Shown: piece after piece, positions 1 through 9,199 of the stretch
Layout: the number at the start of each line of letters is the position of its first letter
Position numbering within the stretch: position 1 is the stretch's first letter
From: Anthostomella pinea
Taxonomy: Eukaryota; Ascomycota; Sordariomycetes; Xylariales; Xylariaceae
DNA: 64,000 nt
Reading direction: 5' to 3'
Assembly: GCA_963556695.1 (NCBI GenBank)
Contig: CAUWAG010000004.1
Location: forward strand, 1,736,001 to 1,800,000
The notes under the pieces: model-generated
The model's database searches: none
Seen by the model: the letters and a program-made list of their open reading frames with translations, nothing else
Told to the model about the DNA's origin: nothing
Program-made: the position numbers and the translations under genes

Positions 1-145
1 TCTGCTGGCGAGGGAAACCACAAGGGGAAAAACCTCGCAGGAGTGGGTGTTATAGAGACAAGCTGCTTGGCTATCGGGCTCTGTGATAAGGGGCCTCTCC
101 ACTGTCGTGTGCTGGTTGTCGACTCGCACAAGCCGGGTCAGAAGG

Positions 146-238
146 GGGCCATAGCAGGATTCGAACCCACTTGTTCTCGTCGCCCACCGCACAAACGAGA
201 ACACAACCAGGCGCATTTGACCATTGCGCCATACGGCC
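146..238 (-). tRNA. tRNA-like sequence, isotype unresolved
   Basis: On the minus strand a 7-bp acceptor stem closes (GGCCGTA with TATGGCC, one G-U pair). It is followed by a 4-bp D stem (GCGC/GCGC), an A-box-like TGGCGCAATGG and a B box GGTTCGAATCC inside a T arm with two wobble pairs. The middle is abnormal: instead of a 5-bp anticodon stem with a 7-base loop there is an 8-bp hairpin (GTTCTCGT/ACGAGAAC) with a 14-base loop. The 93-nt length suggests an intron, a class II variable arm, or a decayed tRNA or tRNA-derived SINE head. It lies 2 bp from a truncated LTR, a common place for LTR elements. No anticodon can be assigned, so it may not be functional. Confidence 0.45.
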
Positions 239-239
239 A

Positions 240-364
240 AGGAAGAGAGAGAGAGAGATAGGTACAGCGGGAGGTTACCTCTTGAAGGGGATCCTCTGGT
301 CAGATCCTTCCCTTATTGGGAAGTATTTGCTTGTCATGTAGGAAGGTGCGTGCAGGCCGTCACA
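240..364 (-). repeat. Truncated, inverted copy of the 830-1219 LTR
   Basis: The first 10 bases on the minus strand (TGTGACGGCC) match the start of the LTR at 830. About 85 bases (242-330) are nearly identical to 1047-1131 in inverted orientation, including the GA-rich run and the two blocks around TCTGACCAGAGGATCC. Relative to the longer copy it lacks roughly 185 bases internally, and it stops at 240 next to the tRNA-like sequence, so its 3' end is missing. It is a second, older or rearranged member of the same LTR family. Confidence 0.75.
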
Positions 365-829
365 GTTAAATTATTTTTATCAAGTCTGATTTTATCCATT
401 TATTTATAATATTATAATTGATGTTTTATTACAAAACGTATTCAGTATATAAAGGCTTATAAATATTTTAATTATCGTTATTAACATTAAACAATCTTAT
501 AAATAATTGAAGTATTGATTTTGTCAGATTTTTGTTTCATTAAATTATTTTGTTTACTTAAATAGAATAGAATATAATTAAGAAATTCATGTATACCTTT
601 CTAACACATTTTTTGGCCTTAAATTAGCCTTGTTTTATAAAGCCGTTTAGTAATTTGAACAACTTTTAAAGATATTGAAGCTTTTATAACGATATTTATA
701 TTATATTAACTTTTTTAATAACCCTTTATTTCTGTTTCCTCCGGTCAAAATGACGACTCTTTTCTACTAAATATAAATAACTATAAGAGATATTTTTATT
801 GACTCAAATTTTACAGATCTGATGATATT
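365..829. other. AT-rich, RIP-like island without genes
   Basis: Almost pure A/T with long TTTAA and TAATA runs and no credible reading frame. It separates two inverted LTR copies. The composition is that of a repeat mutated to saturation by C-to-T changes; the original element cannot be recognised. Confidence 0.75.
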
Positions 830-1219
830 TGTGACGGCCTTCTGTCAGATTTGAGCCAATCGTGAGGTTGAAGTGTGTGTGTGTATTCTGTGTGTCTGGA
901 GTGTCCTTGTGCGACCGTGGCAGTTTTGTGCCAGAGGGGGCTGGATCGGGACGGAACAACTAGGTTCCGGTGTCTACCTATCAAGGTGCCCTCTGTGCTC
1001 ACCTTTAATCCAACACCTTCACGGACCTTCCCACATGACAAGCTGATACTTCCCAATAAGGGAAGGATCTGACCAGAGGATCCCCTTCAAGGGGCAACCT
1101 CCCGCTGTACCTATCTCTCTCTCTCTTCCTTTCCTCTCTAGTCTTGATATTATCGTCAATAGAGTAATAGCTGCTTGCTGCCGGCCATGTCCCAGCTCCT
1201 CAGTACGCTCGCCGTGACA
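830..1219 (+). mobile_element. Solo LTR, 390 bp, TSD ATATT
   Basis: Begins TGTGACGGCC and ends GCCGTGACA, giving near-perfect terminal inverted repeats of the TG...CA type. It is flanked by an exact 5-bp duplication, ATATT at 825-829 and 1220-1224, as left by LTR-retrotransposon integrase. No internal retrotransposon sequence follows, so it is a solo LTR formed by LTR-LTR recombination. It contains a GT microsatellite near 875 and a CT-rich run near 1110-1138. Its base composition is ordinary whereas its surroundings are AT-saturated, so it arrived after the neighbouring repeat was mutated. Confidence 0.85.
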
Positions 1220-1432
1220 ATATTTTAATATAGTAAAAATAATTAGGATTATAAACGTGTAATAATAAAATCAATTCTTTTAAAAGAGTAGATTAATAAA
1301 TCACGTTTATTTCAAGCTGTAACTAAGCGTGGCTTAGCCATATATTAACTATGTAGATATTTATCTAATAAACCATTTTTATCGGTTAAAAAGATATACT
1401 TAAATATAATAATAACAATAAATTATTAATAC

Positions 1433-1975
1433 TGTGAAGTTCAGGGGTTCAGATGGGGTCAGGATGGGATGGATCTGGTTCGGTGTCTTGGTTATGGATC
1501 CATGGGGGATATTCCCACCTAAAAACTGAGTCGGGGAAAACAACAACCACACCCACAATGGGGCTGCTTGCATAATGGATATAAGAAGGAGGAGGGGGAG
1601 CCATTGGCAAAGCCACGCAGTGAGTTTGAAGGGTGTGTCACATAGAGATAATACAATGTATGTCTGAACTGATCGCTCAATTATATGTGTTATGAGAGAG
1701 GAGTGGCTGTACAGGAAGACAAAAGAAAGTAACGAAAAATGAACGGTGGCCTTTATATGCCACAGACCTGGCTGTACATGACATCAACCCTGCCCCAAAA
1801 CAATACAGCTGTGGGAGCCCTTTGATGGCCGTCTACTTGATACCAGACAACAGACCTGCCATACAACGCCCGAATGCTCCTCCTTTCACCCCTTTGAGGT
1901 CCCTATTCACCCCTTTCACCTCCCATACAGCCTGCTGTAAGCTGTAGCACACTGATAGGCACCAATATTCTCACA
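1433..1975 (-). repeat. Candidate LTR or retroelement fragment
   Basis: Bounded by TGTGAAG and TTCTCACA, which read TG...CA on the minus strand. It is of normal composition between two AT-rich islands. On the minus strand a TATA-like CATATAAAGG lies near the middle, as in an LTR promoter. The flanks (aatac and attat) are not an exact duplication, so either the ends are misplaced or the flanks have mutated. No coding potential seen. Confidence 0.4.
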
Positions 1976-2687
1976 ATTATAATTAAAACTAGATTACAAT
2001 TTAAAAATTTAGAAATAATGTATAAAAAACAGTATTTAATTCTTATATTATAATTAAAGGCCCAGTTATAAGTCACGTATTAAATTAATATTCAACCTTT
2101 ATAAGTAATGTTAGCTTATTAATACGTGGTTTTAAAAACTTCAAATCTTTAAAAGTTTATTTTATTTCTGTAAATATTTAAAGTATTTAGCCCAATTTTT
2201 TTTATTTTTTTTATATATGATAACGATAAAAGAACTGATTTTGACAACTATGCCTTTAAATTAACGGTTATATATGATAACGTATAGTTTTAAATAGCTT
2301 TAATTTATACTTATTTAAGATTATATATTTAATATATACGATCATTAATTTAAAACCCTTATAATATTTTTATCGTCGTTATTTTTAAGTTAATCGTATA
2401 AAAGGTAACAAACTTCAGTATCTTTTATTAATTATATTATAAATACGATAAAAATACGTTCTACGATCATTACGCTAACACATTAACGTCGTAAATATCA
2501 ATTTAAGTATATATCAATACGTATAAACTAAGGCTATTAATATATATATATATATATATCGATATACACAACGTTTTAATGGTTATAATACTTTTAAATG
2601 TCTCAATTTTATCGTTATTATAAATTATATAATTATACGATAGGGTTTTCAAACTATTATTATATGTATTACTCCGTATATTTTGTA
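1976..2687. other. AT-rich, RIP-like island without genes
   Basis: About 700 bases of A/T-dominated sequence with a TA microsatellite near 2539-2559. CpG dinucleotides such as TCG and ACG persist in a sequence otherwise stripped of G and C, as expected if mutation targeted CpA rather than CpG. No gene is seen. Confidence 0.75.
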
Positions 2688-2692
2688 ATAGC

Positions 2693-2938
2693 TGTGATGG
2701 ATCTGACATCCATCCATCCATTCACGGTGGTGCGTGCGCTTATCAGGTGATCTGGTGGGGTGGACGCGTTGCCCCGCTGCACTCACTATAGACAATTGTG
2801 GAGCGGGATTGAAGATCTAATCCCCCACCAGAATTGGCTGGTGGTTCTGATCCTTCTTCCCTCCTCACCAGTAGATTCTTATTCATCTGGAGTAATAGAT
2901 GGGCATCTTCGTCCTGAGCTGCCAGCTGTTCTGTGACA
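2693..2938 (+). mobile_element. Solo LTR, 246 bp, TSD ATAGC
   Basis: Starts TGTGATGG and ends CTGTGACA, with exact 5-bp duplications ATAGC at 2688-2692 and 2939-2943. It is a different family from the 830-1219 LTR apart from the short terminal similarity. There is no internal coding region, so it is a solo LTR or a very short non-autonomous element. It sits inside the same AT-rich sequence, implying nested insertion. Confidence 0.85.
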
Positions 2939-3006
2939 ATAGCTTTAAGTTGTTAATATTTGAAATTATACGGAATAATATATACAACGGTAGTTAAAAA
3001 GCGTTA

Positions 3007-3500
3007 TGTTACAAACCAACAAATACCACGGCCTGTTGGAGGGCCAAGGGGAGTACACCAAGAACCAATAGAATCAGAAGCCTGGAACGGAACAATGGGT
3101 ATTACGGATTATATAACAAAAGGTCACGTGACAGATTACGGGATCACGGAGTAAGCCTGCAAGGATCACTGGATCACGGAATTAGCCAGTGAGCATCACT
3201 CTGGGACAAGGTGATCCTACTCCATCAGTGAAGGAGAGATTGGATATATAAGGACAGACATTTCCCAACTAGATAGATAGACAGTCTCTATCTTAGTGAT
3301 CAATCTAATCGTCTTAACCAACCCTAAGGTGGGAGAAATCTCCTGACAACTCGACTACGCAGTGAACCCAGTTCAGACCAAGCCCCAGTATCTGAGTGTC
3401 TTCTAGTTGACAGAAGCCTCTATTGTCTTTTGTGTTCACTTACCTCAGAATATAAACCCTATAGAACCCTTTAGCCTTATAGGTTAGCCGGCTCGTCACA
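3007..3500 (+). mobile_element. Solo LTR, 494 bp, TSD CGTTA
   Basis: Begins TGTTACAAAC and ends GGCTCGTCACA, flanked by exact CGTTA duplications at 3002-3006 and 3501-3505. It contains a TATA-like element (GATATATAAGGACAG near 3242) followed by a pyrimidine-rich leader, the layout of an LTR promoter. An inner direct repeat around GGATCACGGA occurs at about 3141 and 3171. No gag or pol sequence is adjacent. Confidence 0.88.
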
Positions 3501-3505
3501 CGTTA

Positions 3506-4718
3506 TCGTCAAAAAACATACTTTTAATTATCTGGCACCAGCTTAGAATTGTGTGGTGTGTTTGTGTAAAAGTAATATGGGGCTGGACACCTCGAACGTT
3601 AAAGGCAGTACAGGCCAGCACTAGGGCTAGGGCAACACACGACCCAGGAAGGGTCCCATATAAAAGGGATTTCTGCCAGGCCGTGGGACGGGAGGAAAAC
3701 TTCCTCTCTTCATCTCACGACCGTTATACGGGCCTCACGGGACGCAACGGTCGCGATTTCACCCGCCCGCCGTCCCTCGCGTACTGGAAGGTAGGATATC
3801 AACTGGGTGATCGGGGTCTGATTGGTACGCAGGGATAGGTACTGGTTTTGTTTTTTTCATAGTGTGTATGCTGCTTCAGGAGCCTGGCTGTCTACGGGCC
3901 TTACGGACGGCCAGCCAGGCCCCTGAGGCTCACACTCTCTCCCCAATACATGCAATTCACTCTCACTACCGGTAGCCCAATGTGCTGTGATCTGTAGATG
4001 GCTCCTATTCAGTGCACTGCCACCTCCCTGACGCCACGGTGGCTTGCGTGCCACTCAACAGTCCGTGCCAACCGAGATGTCGGCCATTTCCCACATAATG
4101 GCCCTCTTTGTAAGACCGAATGTGTACTGCATGGAATGTTTGAGTGAAGCATCGCCCCAACGTTGATATTTGCAGTTGGACTCTCAGATGAGATTGAAAG
4201 GAGTATTGGCACACATGCTTGTGTGGGGCAGTCGCTTATGCCATGCAATTGGTTGACCGGTGGTGAGCACTGAGCGCATATGGCCTAGCGCCTCTATCCT
4301 CTATTCTGAATGCTCTGGGGAGGAAGACTCGGAGTCTCCGCATCTCGAACCCCCAAAAGCCAGTCGTGCTCTCTCTATATAGCATTATGCTCTGTACGGG
4401 CACGGTCGCTCTGTTCTTGTTGGAGGACATCCTCCAACATACCCCTCTCTTGAACTTCGATGCCATTGGCTCGGTTAGGTCGTCGAAGCAGGCTCCGTTC
4501 TGCAGAGCACCAGTGGGCTTTTTAACAAGGCAGCCTGCTGCACCTGATGATAGGTATGACAGCATAGCCCCCATCGTTTACCTCCAGCTTCAAAAACCCG
4601 GACCCCAGACTTACCAGAGTTCACTCTACACATATATTCTCCTACAGCCTCAAGTTGTTCGTCCTTGTCCGGAGCCTATCACCACCACTTGGAAGGTTCA
4701 CATCAGCTAACGACCAAG
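3506..4718. other. Intergenic, no supported gene
   Basis: Ordinary composition with short open frames on both strands but none with recognisable motifs. The last few hundred bases are the upstream region of the SesA-type gene. Confidence 0.5.
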
Positions 4719-5870
4719 ATGGCCGAGGCGCTCGGCGTTGTAGCTAGCGGCATTGCTATCGCCCAGGTGGCTGGGACTGCCGGGAAAGCGATCATCAAGC
4801 TGAGGGGTCTGTGGAACCAAGTCAGGACAGTCCCTGACACCATTGCCGACCTAATGGAGCCGATTGACTGTCTCCAGCCTGCCCTCTGGGAGTTCGAGAA
4901 TAACTTGGCTCATCAAAACATCCCAAATCAATTCTGGGACGATAGTACCACAAGGCGCAGTTCAGAGTACTGCAGCAAGGCTCTAGCAGAGCTGTCGGAC
5001 CTCGTCACCGATCTGTCAAGGCATATCAATTCCGAACGGCAGATTCATAGATCTACTGGGCGATGCAAGGCCATTTCGAAGAAGGAGCAGATAAATCTCC
5101 TGGAGCGGCGTTTGGAGAAGGCCGTCAGGATGCTTCAGTTCGCACAATAGGGTTACATCACGTTTCTCTCTCTCTGGGCCACTTGATATGGTTGATAGCG
5201 TTACGTGTGGCTAATTTCACCAGGGTTCATGAAACATCAACCCGACATCATTGCAGGCAAGGTTGTGAGTCAATCAAATGCGGCGCGGAATCGAACAGAG
5301 CCATCGGGAAGCCTGAAAAGAGAAGTGCCCGCAACCCATATTCAGCACCGTCCACAACCGCAGGAAGCTGGAACGAGTCGCCGAAAGTCCGACAAAAGGC
5401 AAAACACGGACGTCACAACAAAGGATGGGCCCGACACGGAAAGATTCACGCCCGGAGATAACCGACACGTCTTTCGGGCCCAGATACAGCCACCTTTCTG
5501 GCTCAAGGGTTTAATGTATGATTGGGAATTAAACCTGCAGAAGTCCCATGTGGGTTGGAGAATACACCTTCGCTACTACTCTGTCGTACCACGAAACTCC
5601 CAAGCATTCAAGGCTGTGGAGGAGGGGAACCTCAAACGTTTGATGGGAATGTTCACAGAGCGGATGGCGTCGCCATATGACCGACCCTCAAATGGCGTTA
5701 CTCTGATGCGTGTAAGTGATAGCCTACCGCTGTGGGCTGGGCGTGCGCAGTTGAGTTAACTTGTCCATGAAAACTTCTAGTGCGCAGCTGTTTACAGGCA
5801 GACCGCTGTGTTCATGCAGTTGCTACCTCTGGGGTTGGATATCAACGAGGCAACAGATCAGCGACTGTAA
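4719..5870 (+). pseudogene. SesA-type N-terminal domain gene with in-frame TAG
   Basis: The protein opens MAEALGVVASGIAIAQVAG and continues with a helical domain (LRGLWNQV, PDTIADLMEPIDCL, LLERRLEKAVRML). This is typical of the fungal SesA/STAND N-terminal domain found on NACHT-NTPases and ankyrin proteins that act in non-self recognition. Exon 1 runs 4719-5151. An intron at 5152-5223 (72 nt) and another at 5712-5780 keep one frame through FMKHQPDII, then VGWRIHLRYYSVVP, to TAA at 5868. One TAG at 5148-5150 remains in frame, just where relatives have a second Gln (AQQG). The final CTG-TAA overlaps a good donor (GTAAGC), so more exons may follow. It is a CAG-to-TAG broken gene, or one read through or edited. 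The family assignment is from recognition of sequence style. Confidence 0.6.
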
Positions 5871-7002
5871 GCAGAGCAAGGCCTGTCTATGCGAAGAATT
5901 CTAAACTCATCATCTCAGAACAGCAATAATGAACCCGAGTCGAGTGCACATCGCTAGTTCGTGTACCCTCATGTTGAGACCAATCTGCTTGGCCACATCG
6001 GCGGGCATGTCGCGAGACCGAGCATGTTGGCATGGTCTATTAGTAAGTCAAATGACAGCAATCAACAATGTCGGTGCAATGTGTGAGTGGACAGAGGGGA
6101 AAGGCTAAGTGCTGATACACTGGACCTTCAACAGTCCCTCGTTGAGCGAGCGAAAGGTCTATCTATTGTGATTGGAATAAGCACTCTGGAATAAGCATCG
6201 AACCTGGCGCACCGGATCAAATCTGCTTATTCCAGGCTGCTTATCCCATTAACATGATTATGGTAATGGTTTCCAAGAGTCGGTAGTGGCACTTCGGATG
6301 GAGATGTATGAGGGGTGACTGTACCTGACTGGTCGATAGTCAGATGCTGTATGACTTGCCCTTCATCGTCTGCAACAGAAGTGGCCCGAAGCATGTCGGA
6401 ACCGCAGCCGGGTACAGGGCGCTTCAGCCCTAACTTGAAAGCTATAAATCACCATTAGAAGGTGCAGCAATCATATCACTATCACGGATGAATGCAAGAC
6501 CAAAGAAGTATGTTCCAAATGTGATTGGTGGCAGCCTCAGATGGCAGTCTCTAGCTAGGTAGTTAGGCAAAGAATTGCAAGTGGCATTAGCCTCTATAGT
6601 AGTAGTACGAGTACAGGATGTCTAGTTATCCTCAGGCAAGATCCTGCGATGCCAGTTCCTGTAGTCGTGTGCCATGACCCGTGTCTCGTGTCTCTCGTGT
6701 CGGGAATATGCGAAAGCCTGTCCATCATTCATGCTCCGTGATGTGCAATGTCCATGCATTCCAACCCCGGTCTGGTATCGTCGCAAGAAACCAGAAAGGC
6801 CAGAAACAAAGGAGAGGGAAGATCCAGTAAAGGGGAAGTCCAGTCCAGAATAAAAGACCAGAGATCTGAGCGACAGGGGCCAATGATCCCAGCCTTCAGA
6901 AAAGTTCGTGCCAATCAACTACCAAATCTTCCAAGAGGAACAACGTAGAACGGTTTCGATCGGTGACTGCGGCTATGCGCGAGTGAATAGCCGGTCGAAT
7001 CA
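5871..7002. other. Intergenic, no supported gene
   Basis: No convincing reading frame. The 11-mer TGGAATAAGCA occurs directly at 6173-6183 and 6187-6197 and inverted at 6224-6234, giving a possible 11-bp hairpin with a 26-base loop. Confidence 0.45.
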
Positions 7003-9128
7003 CTAGATCTTGAAGAAGTCGCGCGGGTAACACGCCTGCGCAGGGGCTGAGAAGGAATCTCGCTGCTGAAGCTGCTGCATCTGTCGCATCATCCCGCCGA
7101 TCTTGCTTCGGAGGTCGCCGTTCTCGGTCTGCAGGCGCTTGACCTCGTCTCGGAGGTTTTCGTTGTCCGCCTTGCGCTTCTTGCCGCGAGGGCTCGCACC
7201 GAGGTCGGCATTCTCAACCTCGGGCTCCTCGTCGTCATCGTCGTCGAGGGCTGCGACACTGCCCGGTCGGCCAGGATGGACTCGTCGGATGTGCTCGTTA
7301 AGATTCTCCAGACGACTGAATCCGTTGTCGGGAAAGTGTCTCTTGCAGCCGACGTGGGGGCAGCTCATGGGGTTCTTGGGGCCGCCGTGCTTTCCGTGGA
7401 CCTCCCGCTCGTGGCGGAGCAGGCCTCCCGAATAGGTGAAGCCTGGGAGGGCTTCACAGCCTTGAGTGGCACACTTGTAAGGACGCTCGTGCTTGTCCAT
7501 ATGCTTGCTGTTGGGAATCGGGTCAGTCTGCTGTTACTTGGGCATGAATACTGGACACACTTACTCCCACTTGCCCTTTTGATCCCACACCTTTGGACCC
7601 TTGCCCTCGGTGCAGTTAGGCACGGTACAAATCCAATTGCCGTCCGCGTTCTTGGTCTCTTCGCGGACAGGCTTGGCGATTGGCTTTGAACGAAGGCGGC
7701 GACGTCCGTTGCCCTCGGTGAACAGACGCTTGGGAATTGACGAAGGAGGTCCAACAGGAGAGGAGCCGAACGGGTCAGAGAGCGCGGGTGACGGAGGCAT
7801 TGCCGTCGCGCCGCCAAGACTACGCTGAAGTGTGTGGACCACGGACATGGCATACTCAGCATCGTTACCATCGTTACGGCCGTTCATGCCGTGGTCATTG
7901 CCAATGATCGGGTTCGAAGCGAATGACTGGGCCGCTATGGCGGTGACGCCGCCATCGTAGACAACGATCATCTCATAGCCGTAGTGAACCAGGGCATTGT
8001 TGTGGGGCCGGTTGGTGTTGAACACCTGCATGAAGTCCAGGCGCATGCGATCGTTACCGCGGTGCTTGCTCGGAAGGGTGTAACGGCGGCAGAGACCGCC
8101 AGAACCATCCAGAGGCGCCTCCACAGTGAATCGGTAGGGGATCATCTTCTTGGTGAGAGCCTGCTGGACGTTCTCGGTGTGCGTTCTGACTGGACCCGCG
8201 GGATCTAACGCGAGAGCGCGAACGTCAGCGGCCTGACATTTTAAGCGACGGGAATGTGACAGCGCCGGTGATGGGCCCCTATTGGGACAGGGGGAGTATG
8301 CACAACAGGGAGCCAAGCCACGGCCCAAGATCAGGGTTTGTCATCGGGGCGCGTGGATGCTGCGGCGCAAAAGTAACAGAATAGGACTCTTGTCTGAAGG
8401 CAACCGTCCGAACAAAGGAGCAAAGGAAGACTCACCATTAGGATCGTCGTCCGTAACAGGGAATGCTTCAACAGCATAGGTCCAGTTCGGGTTCTTGGGG
8501 TCTGCCTCGAGGACTACGCGGGACTGCTCCGCCTTGCTGACCTGTCGGGGCTGCTGGGGGGCTGTCGTTTTTATATTAGCACATGTTCGGTAGGCGGACA
8601 CCATTGATCGCACGCAACGAGGCGGACGATCAGGGTGGATGCACTCGCCAATGACTCACTTTGAACTTGAAGCACGTCCTGGCCGCCCGATCGCATGCTG
8701 GCAGTGCTACCCGGTCCGACGACAGGAGAGCTGGTGAACACGTCCTCGTTGCCCATTCCCATGCCGGCAGGGGTAATGGGTGCCACGAGAGGAGAGCTGC
8801 TGAACAGGTTCTGGTCACTGTTGCCGGGCATATAACTTCCGTACAGTCTGCTAGGCGTAGGCGTAGCAGGCGTCTGAGGCCAGGGAGCAAGATAATTCGG
8901 CGGGCCCCAGTTGTCCTGAGTCGGAGTCGTTCCTGTGTCAGAGGGAGTGAAGGGGTCCATGGTACCCGCAGAAGGCATCTCGTAGCCTACTTCCTCCGTA
9001 GAGTACAAGACGGGCGCAGGTAGCAACTCGCGCGGAGGTTGCATCTGGTACCCCCGAGAGTCGGCGTACGCGACCTGGGGAACCTTGACGCCGTTCATCA
9101 TGCGGAAGTAGTGGACTTCTTGGACCAT
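7003..9128 (-). CDS. C2H2 zinc-finger transcription regulator
   Basis: Four coding exons (8660-9128, 8436-8561, 7565-8204, 7003-7507) total 1740 nt, an exact 579-aa frame, with canonical GTGAGT or GTAAGT donors. Near the C-terminus are C2H2-like fingers: CTVPNC...HMDKH, split by the last intron; YKCATQGC...LLRHEREVH; and MSCPHVGC...LNEHIRRVH. An acidic run (DDDDDEEPEVE) and a predicted coiled coil (about 520-565, Gln-rich end) follow. The N-terminal half is Ser/Pro-rich, typical of fungal activation regions. The ATG at 9128 is preceded by a likely intron (9135-9199) and an open in-frame stretch without ATG, so the start may lie further upstream. The likely role is a nuclear DNA-binding regulator; its targets are unknown. 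Confidence 0.85.
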
Positions 9129-9199
9129 GATGAACTGGTGGTGTCAAAAGTCAGTGGATGTCACCGATGCATGTCGCGCGGCTCCAGCGATGGACTTAC

